Positions 1 through 6,086 of a DNA stretch of 6,405 bases are shown here, one piece after another; within the stretch, counting starts at the first letter, position 1; every line of letters starts with the position of its first letter. Source of the DNA: Desulfuromonadaceae bacterium (GTDB taxonomy: Bacteria; Desulfobacterota; Desulfuromonadia; Desulfuromonadales; Geopsychrobacteraceae). Below the pieces are notes generated by a model that was not told the DNA's origin, made no database searches, and saw nothing but the letters and a program-made list of their open reading frames with translations. The position numbers and the translations under genes are program-made. The stretch is taken from NCBI GenBank assembly GCA_030639985.1, contig DAOWKG010000081.1, positions 1 to 6,405 of the forward strand. The letters are read 5' to 3'.

Positions 1-561
1 AAAGCCAAACTCAGGCATTCCTGCTGCGTTGAGGATCTTAACTTTAAAACATCCCGAGGATTAGACAAATCACTAATCTTAAGTCTGGCCTCTTGCACCT
101 GGATCGCAAGAGGAATCAATGTTCTGATCTGCGGTCCAACCGGGGTGGGTAAAAGTTATTTGGCTTGTGCTCTAGCGCACAAAGGCTGTCTTGAGGGGTA
201 CTCAGCACTCTATCTGCGGTTACCGAGACTGTTTGAAGAACTCCGTCTTGCCAAAGCCGACGGACGTTACGGCAAGCTGATGCTCAGTTATGCAAAAACA
301 GATCTGCTGGTACTTGATGACTGGGGATTAACGCCAATGACCGACCCTCAACGCCGGGACTTATTGGAACTTCTGGAAGATCGCTATGGGAAAAAATCAA
401 CCATTGTCACCAGCCAACTCCCCGTAACCTCATGGCATGAAGCAATAGGAGATCCCACCTTAGCCGACGCAATTCTTGATCGGATTGTACACAATGCTCA
501 TAAAATCGAACTGAAAGGAGAATCAATGCGAAAACACGCTATTATGCTTGACCAAAACTGA
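1..561 (+). CDS. istB: IS21-family helper ATPase IstB (5' end outside window)
   Basis: IstB is the AAA+ ATPase that assists the IstA transposase in target selection and strand transfer. The reading frame is open from base 1, so the gene starts upstream; 186 codons are visible. IstB proteins are usually about 240-260 residues, so some 55-70 N-terminal residues are missing. Counting from the window edge, the Walker A motif GPTGVGKS lies at residues 45-52 (Lys51) and the Walker B segment LLVLDDWG at 102-109 (Asp106, Asp107). The C-terminal part contains the family stretches VTSQLPV, IGDPTLADAILDR and HNAHKIELKGESMRK. A GTG at 145 falls inside Walker A and cannot be the true start. No frameshift or internal stop is seen, so this part is intact. 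The IS terminal repeats follow directly. Confidence 0.95.
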   Translation, partial: KAKLRHSCCVEDLNFKTSRGLDKSLILSLASCTWIARGINVLICGPTGVGKSYLACALAHKGCLEGYSALYLRLPRLFEELRLAKADGRYGKLMLSYAKTDLLVLDDWGLTPMTDPQRRDLLELLEDRYGKKSTIVTSQLPVTSWHEAIGDPTLADAILDRIVHNAHKIELKGESMRKHAIMLDQN

Positions 562-604
562 CAGTAGATATACAAAAAAACTCCAGCGTCGCTTCGCTCC
601 GACA

Positions 605-726
605 GGTGGCCCACTTTGCTCCAGTATGGGTGGCCCAGTTTGGATAAGAATCAGTGGCCCAGTTTCATCGGAATACGCAATATTCTAAAGCGATAATAAC
701 GGGTGGCCGGTTTGAAGTGGTCGGTG
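605..726 (+). repeat. IS21 terminal repeats (GTGGCC motifs)
   Basis: Related copies: GGTGGCCCACTTTG (605-618), GGTGGCCCAGTTTG (629-642), GTGGCCCAGTTTC (654-666), GTGGCCGGTTTG (703-714) and a short degenerate GTGGTCGGTG (717-726). The first three start exactly 24 bp apart (606, 630, 654) and the fourth lies 49 bp further, about two such periods. IS21-family ends carry such repeats, which are likely transposase binding sites; here they mark the right end of the element. Confidence 0.8.
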
Positions 727-760
727 CGATTCAATGGCTTTTGTATAGATGGAGAATTAA

Positions 761-1543
761 ATGAGAAGTGAAAAAATTTATAAAATTTTGATTGTTGTCA
801 TCCTGTTGAGTTTATTTTTGGGGTGTAAGGAGGGGCCGTTAAGATTTTCTGTCCGTTACGATACTTTAGGTGAATTGAGGCCTAACGCCCCAGTTTATTT
901 TGACAATAGTCATATTGGTCATGTTGAAAAAATAGTATCAACTGACCGGGGTGATTATCTGGTTGAAGTTTCGATTGCTTTAGAACATAAAGGAAAAGCT
1001 ACAGAGAACTCAAAGTTTTTTATTTTTAATGATCCTTTCGATTCGTGCCAAGAAGCACTGATCATTGAGCAAGAACCTTCCGGTGGAGCAATTTTGAAAA
1101 ATGGGATCATTGTCCATGGAGAAAAGAGGCAGGGCTTTTTAGACAGATTGATGACCAGCTTACAAAAAAGGACACAAGAAGCCTCTGTAAAGTTTCAAGA
1201 AGCAATGCAAGAGTTCAAGGAGTCATTATCGGACAATTCACTCGACTTAAATGAACAAATGGAGAAATCTCTTGATGATATTGATAGATACTTCCAAGAG
1301 TTCAGCAATCCAATGGGTTCGCCCCTGAATGAAGATAGTTTGCAAAAAATGCAAGAATCTTTGGATGATTTTATTGAACAATTTAAACTTTTAAATGAAG
1401 ACATACAGAATTTGATCAGGGATGAAGTTTTGCCGCAATTGCACAGAAATCTGGAGAACCTGCGTAGGTGGTTGGAGGAAAATGGCCGAGAAAATGATAT
1501 CAATAGAATTGATGATCTGATAAATCAGGCTTCGAGTGTTTAA
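761..1543 (+). CDS. MCE/MlaD-like domain lipoprotein
   Basis: MCE-domain proteins bind and move lipids between membranes, typically as the substrate-binding part of Mla-type ABC importers. This 260-residue protein has a hydrophobic N-terminus (about 9-21) ending in LFLGC, with Cys22 as the probable lipidation site; Phe at -3 makes the lipobox imperfect. Residues about 27-120 resemble one MCE domain (FSVRYDTLGELRPNAPVYF, then IGHVEKI). Residues about 125-257 are charged and helical, probably coiled coil. Lys23 after the Cys argues against inner-membrane retention, so the outer membrane is likely. The ATG has a GGAG at 751-754. No MlaE permease or MlaF ATPase gene is visible. The left neighbour is an IS21 end, so former partners may have been separated from it. 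It looks richer in A+T than the minus-strand lipoprotein gene. The MCE assignment is by motif only. Confidence 0.75.
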   Translation: MRSEKIYKILIVVILLSLFLGCKEGPLRFSVRYDTLGELRPNAPVYFDNSHIGHVEKIVSTDRGDYLVEVSIALEHKGKATENSKFFIFNDPFDSCQEALIIEQEPSGGAILKNGIIVHGEKRQGFLDRLMTSLQKRTQEASVKFQEAMQEFKESLSDNSLDLNEQMEKSLDDIDRYFQEFSNPMGSPLNEDSLQKMQESLDDFIEQFKLLNEDIQNLIRDEVLPQLHRNLENLRRWLEENGRENDINRIDDLINQASSV

Positions 1544-1599
1544 AATTTAATCGAGGTGGGTTCAATCCCCTGTCCCCTTGGTGCCTGAACTGCTGGTGT

Positions 1600-1628
1600 T
1601 TGACAAAACCCAGAGCTTCCGCAAGATT
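1600..1628 (+). promoter_or_regulatory. Possible weak promoter upstream of yqaE
   Basis: A perfect TTGACA at 1600-1605 is followed after 17 nt by AAGATT (1623-1628), only a 3/6 match to TATAAT. Better TATTAT-like boxes lie too far downstream (from 1633). It would drive the small YqaE gene with a leader of about 70 nt. The -35 is good and the -10 poor, so this is tentative. Confidence 0.25.
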
Positions 1629-1671
1629 TAGTTATTATTATGAGCACCGGGATAAGCAGCGAACCCACGAA

Positions 1672-1692
1672 TAGACAGCTTAAAACTGTCTA
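1672..1692 (+). promoter_or_regulatory. Perfect hairpin next to the yqaE ribosome binding site
   Basis: TAGACAG (1672-1678) and CTGTCTA (1686-1692) are perfect reverse complements around a 7-nt loop, CTTAAAA. The right arm ends just before the Shine-Dalgarno-like AAGGTGAAGG (1693-1702). It could be an mRNA hairpin that tunes translation or stability, or an operator. It is not a terminator, since no T-run follows. Confidence 0.45.
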
Positions 1693-1704
1693 AAGGTGAA
1701 GGTT

Positions 1705-1866
1705 ATGGAAATCGTAAAAATAATCTGTTCAATCATTTTGCCGCCATTGGGTGTTTTTCTTCAGGTTGGAATCGGAAAACATTTTTGGATTAATCTGATA
1801 CTGACTTTTTTGGGTTATATTCCAGGTATCGTGCATGCAATTTGGGTTGTTGCAAAAAATAAATAG
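1705..1866 (+). CDS. yqaE: YqaE/Pmp3-family small membrane protein
   Basis: A 53-residue, very hydrophobic protein typical in length for the YqaE/Pmp3 (PMP3/UPF0057) family, whose members sit in the cytoplasmic membrane and in yeast affect membrane potential and salt tolerance; the bacterial role is poorly defined. Two membrane segments are visible, about residues 4-22 and 28-49. The family signature is clear: ILPPLGVFLQVG (11-22), then FWIN (27-30), LTFLGYIPGIVHAIWV (33-48) and a short basic tail KNK. The ATG at 1705 has a good upstream site, AAGGTGAAGG at 1693-1702. The gene stands alone: 161 nt after the MCE lipoprotein gene, and upstream of the separate promoter of the kinase operon. No clear terminator follows. 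Confidence 0.9.
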   Translation: MEIVKIICSIILPPLGVFLQVGIGKHFWINLILTFLGYIPGIVHAIWVVAKNK

Positions 1867-1948
1867 TTTATCGCAGCCCTCACAATAAAGCATATGGAGA
1901 AATCAGAATGCTCCCATATAGAATCTATGACTTTGACAATTAGAATTA

Positions 1949-1978
1949 TTGACATCCGCTGCATTAGAGCTTTATAAA
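1949..1978 (+). promoter_or_regulatory. Sigma70-type promoter of the kinase-FHA operon
   Basis: TTGACA (1949-1954) matches the -35 consensus exactly. After an 18-nt spacer comes TATAAA (1973-1978), a 5/6 match to TATAAT. Transcription would start near 1985, giving a leader of about 110 nt before the kinase ATG at 2098. A second TTGACA at 1933-1938 has no fitting -10. The rest of 1867-2097 holds only tiny ORFs. Confidence 0.6.
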
Positions 1979-2097
1979 AAGGTAGTTTTTGCTGACTTAC
2001 AGGGGTAATTTAGCGAGATCTGAACATGAAAATGCTCATGAGGAGTCATAAGGTGTGACACAGTACTTTAATGTGCTGGTATCTGGAATGATTACAT

Positions 2098-3333
2098 ATG
2101 GATACAGTTCTATTGCTTAAGCATGGTTTTTTGAGCAGACTGAAGTCTGGCTTGAAAGACACATGGTTTCTGCTTCGTTCGCCGGATTCTCTTTATCTTG
2201 GTCTTAAAAAGAAGTGGCTGGTGCCAACCTTTCTCCTTCTTTTACTGATACTGGTACCGACAGTTCTCATCCCGAGCTCCCACCTTATTCTTGAAAAGCT
2301 CTACCCGGCGGTTGCAAAAGAACGGTTGTTTGGACTTATTAAATCAACCCACGAAGATGAACGGCTTGAGGTTCGTAAGATCCAGGCAAGTTATCTGCTT
2401 TGGATCCTGTCAGGAGTCGGGGTAACACTCGGCCTGATCATTTACGCGCCGATCATACGATTTTCTGCCAATATCGAAAAGGTTCGCTTGCTTGAAAAAT
2501 TGCAACAGGATGTCGGTGGTACAGGTTCGTTCAATTTAGAAGAACGTTACCAAATTGAATCCGAGATTGGCTCGGGAGCTATGGGGGTTGTCTTTTCTAC
2601 TTTTGATAAAATTCTGGAACGCAATGTCGCCCTTAAGGAGCTGCCATCGGTATATGTTAAAGATTCGGAGCGGCGTGAAAGATTTCGACGTGAGGCATTG
2701 ACTCTGGCAAAATTGACCCATCCGGGCATTGTTCATATCTATGATCTGCTTGATGATGGTGAGCGGATGATTCTCGTAATGGAGCTCGTCAAAGGTGGAA
2801 CGCTGGCAGATTTAATCGCCAATCAGGCCCCTGTTGCCATTCCGGAAGCATGTCATTTGATTGCCCAAGTCTGTGAGGCACTTAGCCATGTACAGCAGAA
2901 TGGGATCGTACACCGTGACCTGAAACCAGCCAATATCCTGATCGATAAGCAGCAGCATCTGAAAGTGACCGACTTTGGGATTGCGCGTCTGGCTCAAGAG
3001 AGTAGCCTGACGCTGGAGGGTAGCCTGATGGGGACTCCTCACTATATGAGCCCTGAACAGGCTGCTGGAAAAACAACTGATTTCCGTTCAGATATTTATT
3101 CACTTGGGGTCATATTTTATGAATTGCTGACCGGTTCTCTACCGTTTACCGGTGAGCCCGCTACGGTTTTGCTCCAACAGATTTACGACCAGCCGTCTCC
3201 CCTTCAGGGAAAGCTTGGGCCGCTGGGTGATGAAGTCGAAGGGTTGGTAATGGCAATGTTAACAAAAGATCCAGATAAGCGTCTCGCTGACTATCGAGAT
3301 ATTTTGAGGCAACTCCAAACTATGCAAGGCTGA
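2098..3333 (+). CDS. Membrane Ser/Thr protein kinase, N-terminal TM anchor, C-terminal kinase domain
   Basis: A Hanks-type (eukaryote-like) Ser/Thr kinase of 411 residues that phosphorylates protein Ser/Thr at the cytoplasmic face of the inner membrane. Its catalytic set is complete: glycine-rich loop G158-S-G-A-M-G163, ATP-binding Lys180 in VALK, probable alpha-C Glu199, HRDLKPAN at 272-279 (Asp274, Asn279), DFG at 292-294, activation-loop end GTPHYMSPE at 312-320. Two membrane segments, about 41-59 and 99-121, precede it. With the basic N-terminus (KKK at 37-39) inside, they leave a 38-residue external loop of no recognisable domain. Well-known PknB-type kinases have the reverse order, with kinase first. 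An in-frame TGA at 2089 bars an earlier start; TGGA at 2084-2087 is a weak ribosome site. The FHA gene follows after 25 nt, probably in one operon. Its signal and substrates are unknown. Confidence 0.93.
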   Translation: MDTVLLLKHGFLSRLKSGLKDTWFLLRSPDSLYLGLKKKWLVPTFLLLLLILVPTVLIPSSHLILEKLYPAVAKERLFGLIKSTHEDERLEVRKIQASYLLWILSGVGVTLGLIIYAPIIRFSANIEKVRLLEKLQQDVGGTGSFNLEERYQIESEIGSGAMGVVFSTFDKILERNVALKELPSVYVKDSERRERFRREALTLAKLTHPGIVHIYDLLDDGERMILVMELVKGGTLADLIANQAPVAIPEACHLIAQVCEALSHVQQNGIVHRDLKPANILIDKQQHLKVTDFGIARLAQESSLTLEGSLMGTPHYMSPEQAAGKTTDFRSDIYSLGVIFYELLTGSLPFTGEPATVLLQQIYDQPSPLQGKLGPLGDEVEGLVMAMLTKDPDKRLADYRDILRQLQTMQG

Positions 3334-3358
3334 ACAGATTCCAAGGGTGAGGTAAGTG

Positions 3359-3742
3359 ATGGCTAAAATCGTTGTTATGTACAAGAACAAGATCGTTAAG
3401 GAAGTTGCAATAGGGCCGCAGGGAATCAAGATCGGTCGTGATCTGAGCAATGATATTCAAATTGACAATGTTGCCGTATCTCGATTCCATGCAGAGATTT
3501 ATCGTCAGAACTACCCGTTCTACATTGAGGACAAAAAGAGCACGAATGGGGTTTGTCTAAACGGTGCAGTGATAAATTTCAAAAGAGCTTTGAGTCACAA
3601 TGACAAAATCATGATTGGCAAACATACTCTGGTATTTGTCGAGGAACCGAAGGACGGATTGGGTGGGAAACAACAACCGGACATCAATGAAACTTTATGC
3701 TTATCTCCAGATGATCTGGCTCGATTGCGCGAGCAAAATTGA
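3359..3742 (+). CDS. Small FHA-domain protein, likely partner of the kinase
   Basis: FHA domains bind phosphothreonine peptides. This 127-residue protein is one FHA domain (about 1-95) with a short tail. The signature residues are present: Gly26-Arg27, SRFHAEI (41-47), STNG (61-64) and Asn68 in CLNG, so phosphopeptide binding should be intact. The tail (97-127) includes NETLCLSPDDLARLRE, with Thr112 and Ser116 as conceivable kinase targets; small FHA regulators such as GarA/OdhI are also phosphorylated in a short extension, although theirs is N-terminal. I chose ATG 3359 over the in-frame GTG at 3356 because GAGG (3349-3352) lies 6 nt from the ATG but only 3 nt from the GTG. It lies 25 nt after the kinase gene and before a strong terminator, so the two probably share an mRNA. 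It has no membrane segment and is cytoplasmic. Confidence 0.93.
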   Translation: MAKIVVMYKNKIVKEVAIGPQGIKIGRDLSNDIQIDNVAVSRFHAEIYRQNYPFYIEDKKSTNGVCLNGAVINFKRALSHNDKIMIGKHTLVFVEEPKDGLGGKQQPDINETLCLSPDDLARLREQN

Positions 3743-3801
3743 ATTTGCTGGTGCCAAGAGACATAATCGAACTGCCGACACTAGAATTTTCAGTTAATTA
3801 G

Positions 3802-3840
3802 AAAAAGAGGGATTGGATTTAGGTCTGATTCCTCTTTTTT
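3802..3840. terminator. Bidirectional rho-independent terminator
   Basis: Arms 3802-3816 and 3825-3839 pair over 15 positions, including a few G-T pairs, around an 8-nt loop. T-run 3835-3840 follows on the plus strand, with another T-run at 3844-3850, and the A-run 3802-3806 supplies a U-tract for minus-strand transcripts. It lies between the converging FHA and Slam genes and can end both operons. Confidence 0.85.
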
Positions 3841-3851
3841 GTGGTTTTTTG

Positions 3852-5084
3852 CTATCGAAGGTTGAAAGTAAATCTAACTTTATCATAGCTGTAATAATCG
3901 ATATTAGAGAGATTTTCCTCGTACGATAAACATAACTCCGGCGTTAATCCGAAAAGGCTGAGGTTGCTGACCTTGAGTGATATGCCCGCTGTTTTTCGTG
4001 TGTCATGTCTGGTTTTGCCAAAAAAAGGATCTTGACCTTCATATAACCGCCGTCCAATTGATACATATGGTTTCAGCTTCCATTCTTTGAATAGTAGAAG
4101 ATGTAAACTCGCTCCTGCCGATCCGCCATAGTATGAATATATATCCTCGGTTGCGGATGATTTTTCTAGATAAATATTGCCGGTTGAAAGGACATTGTCG
4201 GTCAGTTTTTTTGCTAACTTCGTCGTGAGCGATAAATTGGTAGCGTCGTAGTGCCTTGCGGCAGGAACTCTGAACTTTCCGATCTTCAGTTCGGAATTGA
4301 TTTGAAATTGATGTGAAGGTTTGGGGAATAAGATAAAACTGATATAGGGAAACTCATAAAGGTGGTCTCCAGCGTAAAATGATTCTTCCAGTCCCAGCCG
4401 TAACTTAAGAGCCCGATTTTTTTTAAAAGAAATAAGGACTCCAGCATCCCCAATCCAGCGGTCAAATGATCGATTGGGATAGTCAGAATACGATGCATGA
4501 AAATACCCCATCAATGCGCCATTGTCCGATAGCGCCTTTGCTGCATCTACAGAATAGCGGATTCCGACGACCTCTTTATTGTCTTTAGGCGGGATCAAGG
4601 TCAGAACTTGACCAGCTATCATGACTTGGCGGCTATCGGTAAAATTACGTGGATTGCTATCGGTAACAATAGAAAATCCAAACTTTAATGACCCCAAGGC
4701 TGAGTCAATCTCATCAAGATAAAATTGGATATTTTCTTTTACCGCATAAGGGATATTGGGGTTTGACTGAACTTCTTTAAAGAGGGTTTTAGCCGCTTTG
4801 TATTGACGATTTAAAAAAAGAGCGCGGGCTAATTCGAGCCGCACCCTTGGACTGTCTGTTTGTTTGGTTAAACTTTCAAAGACCTGAATCGCCGCAAGGT
4901 AATTTCCCCTTTTGAGTTCGTGGCGGCCAACTAGAAAAAGGATCTGCAGTGGGTCTGTTGCCTGTGTTGTAAAAGTCTTCTCTGGCGGTTGATCTGGTTC
5001 TGTAGCATGTAAGGCGCCTCTGCTTCCTATTGCCAATGACAATAAAAGGCAGAGGGCCAATATGCCGATTTTTACTTTTTGCAA
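3852..5084 (-). CDS. Slam-family surface lipoprotein assembly modifier (TPR plus DUF560 barrel)
   Basis: Slam proteins are outer-membrane translocons (type XI secretion) that carry lipoproteins to the cell surface. This 410-residue protein has a Sec signal peptide (Lys3, Lys5, hydrophobic 6-20, probable cleavage after ALHA at 24-27). A TPR-like helical region (about 45-130) ends in IPYAVKENIQFYLDEIDSAL, the usual Slam junction, followed by GFSIVTDSNPRN. The rest is beta-barrel, alternating and rich in aromatics, with the family-like ending NLSLFGLTPELCLSYEENLS, then IDYYSYDKVRF, and terminal FTFNLR. It is near the usual Slam size. The start must be TTG 5084: the preceding codon is the TAG of the lipoprotein gene in the same frame, and AGGAAG lies 11 nt upstream. 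Such a start without spacer suggests translation coupled to the lipoprotein gene, its probable cargo. Specificity is inferred from adjacency. Confidence 0.87.
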   Translation of the reverse strand: MQKVKIGILALCLLLSLAIGSRGALHATEPDQPPEKTFTTQATDPLQILFLVGRHELKRGNYLAAIQVFESLTKQTDSPRVRLELARALFLNRQYKAAKTLFKEVQSNPNIPYAVKENIQFYLDEIDSALGSLKFGFSIVTDSNPRNFTDSRQVMIAGQVLTLIPPKDNKEVVGIRYSVDAAKALSDNGALMGYFHASYSDYPNRSFDRWIGDAGVLISFKKNRALKLRLGLEESFYAGDHLYEFPYISFILFPKPSHQFQINSELKIGKFRVPAARHYDATNLSLTTKLAKKLTDNVLSTGNIYLEKSSATEDIYSYYGGSAGASLHLLLFKEWKLKPYVSIGRRLYEGQDPFFGKTRHDTRKTAGISLKVSNLSLFGLTPELCLSYEENLSNIDYYSYDKVRFTFNLR

Positions 5085-6026
5085 CTACTGCGCTACTTCC
5101 TGCGCTGCTCCATAAGCTCCGCCATAGGTTTCAGCTCCATCCCCAACAAGGAAAAATACGCCGCCAAGTTCCTCGGCGTTGGGGCCATAGAATTGACCTG
5201 TAGAGCTGCCACTTAAACTTAAGTCGGTTGTGGTGACGGTCCCGGTGAATGAGTTTGTTCCCGCCGCATAGATCAGCGTTCCGCTCATATCAAGAGTTGG
5301 CGCCTCTGATGGGGTTAGAGATATTGGGTCTAATGTCCGAGTGCCGGTCGAGCTGAAAGCCAATGCTTGGTTAGCAAAATCTACATTGACCGTGATAGCG
5401 CTGGCGGTCAGGTAGTCATTCGTGCCGGGAGCATCAACGTAATAACCAGCAGCCCTGCCAGTGAAGGTAGTGTTTCCGACGACAGGAATAGCACTTCCCG
5501 TTGTTGGAGCTCCGATCGTGATAGCACCGGTTGTGCCGCTACCGGTTCCGCGTCCCGTCTCCCAAACACCAAAGGTTTGGTACTCCCAATTGATAGCGGG
5601 ATCAAGGGGATCAAATGCAATACCAACATTAGCGCCGGCAGAATCAGTCATTATAACGACTCCCGAATCGGTGTAGAGGTCTCCACTTGTGCTCTCCCAA
5701 GTAGCGTTGGTATGGGGAGTCGCAATCGTTACCCTTTCAAGGTTCCCCTCGCTGTCGTATTCGAGGGTTGCAGAAGAACTAGTGCTGAACCCTTCATCGA
5801 CCATCTCGGTTACCACGCCTCCCGGGGTAGTATGGGTAGTAAAGGTTGCGTCCTGGGATATGCCTTCGATAGTGACCGTCTCTGGAGGTGTTATTGATGA
5901 CCACTTAACAAAGCTGGCAAGGGTAGTGGTCGCTGCTCCGCCTCCGCCGCCACCTCCCCCGCAGCCTGAAAGTAAAGCCAGTGGCAAGCAGCAAGCAACT
6001 GTTAACAGTAAGAATATTCTGCTCAT
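5085..6026 (-). CDS. TbpB-like surface lipoprotein with polyglycine tether, probable Slam cargo
   Basis: A 313-residue lipoprotein probably displayed on the cell surface by the adjoining Slam. Signal peptide 1-21 ends in the lipobox LSGC with lipidated Cys22. Eight glycines follow (23-30), then AATTT: a flexible tether such as TbpB and fHbp have after their cysteine. Residues about 33-160 are beta-rich and threonine-rich with no domain I can name. The C-terminal part (about 164-307) has the hallmark of the TbpB_B_D barrel family: GQFYGPNAEELGGVFFL at 277-293 and GGAYGA at 302-307. Family members bind transferrin, haemoglobin, factor H or other ligands; the ligand here is unknown. The ATG has a strong GGAGG (6032-6036) 5 nt away. 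The gene comes first in the operon, with promoter and palindrome upstream. It ends with TAG directly before Slam. Confidence 0.88.
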   Translation of the reverse strand: MSRIFLLLTVACCLPLALLSGCGGGGGGGGAATTTLASFVKWSSITPPETVTIEGISQDATFTTHTTPGGVVTEMVDEGFSTSSSATLEYDSEGNLERVTIATPHTNATWESTSGDLYTDSGVVIMTDSAGANVGIAFDPLDPAINWEYQTFGVWETGRGTGSGTTGAITIGAPTTGSAIPVVGNTTFTGRAAGYYVDAPGTNDYLTASAITVNVDFANQALAFSSTGTRTLDPISLTPSEAPTLDMSGTLIYAAGTNSFTGTVTTTDLSLSGSSTGQFYGPNAEELGGVFFLVGDGAETYGGAYGAAQEVAQ

Positions 6027-6086
6027 CTTTTCCTCCGTAGGGGCATGCTTTCGGTTAAGATTATTGAGAATAAGAAACGATGTATT

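Larger units (their letters stand above)
1..733 (+). mobile_element. IS21-family insertion sequence, right-hand part
   Basis: The 3' part of an IS21-family element: an istB gene running in from the left edge, then about 170 bp of non-coding terminal DNA carrying repeated GTGGCC(C/G)-type motifs. Multiple short terminal repeats are a known property of IS21-family ends. The partner transposase istA should lie upstream, outside the window. The outer boundary is inferred, not proven: the family ends in TG...CA, and the CA at 732-733 after the last repeat copy (TGCGATTCA) fits. The other end and the target duplication cannot be seen. Confidence 0.8.

Noticed and set aside
605..714. Regularly spaced short repeats as a possible CRISPR array
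   Set aside because: The repeats are only about 13 bp, the gaps about 10 bp, and they sit directly after istB. IS21 terminal repeats explain them.
744..749. TATAGA as a -10 box for the MCE lipoprotein gene
   Set aside because: Transcription would start at or after the GGAG ribosome site, and no -35 box fits at 16-18 nt.
1195..1503. Minus-strand open frame of 102 codons
   Set aside because: It lies wholly inside the MCE lipoprotein gene, opposite its helical tail. Its Ser/Cys/Phe/Lys-rich composition is typical of an antisense shadow.
1556..1572. tRNA T-arm-like segment (loop TTCAATC fits the consensus TTCRANY)
   Set aside because: Only three of five stem pairs form, and no acceptor, D-arm or anticodon arm can be found upstream. 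At most a relic; probably chance.
1908..1943. 11-codon ORF with GGAGA upstream
   Set aside because: Very short and overlapping the promoter region of the kinase operon; no recognisable peptide or regulatory logic.
2026..2058. 10-codon ORF in the kinase leader, possible leader peptide
   Set aside because: No convincing ribosome site, no codon run suggesting attenuation and no terminator hairpin downstream.
6051..6080. Possible Fur box near the lipoprotein start (GATTATTGAGAATAAG region)
   Set aside because: Aligned with the 19-bp Fur consensus it matches only about half the positions, so it is not supportable.
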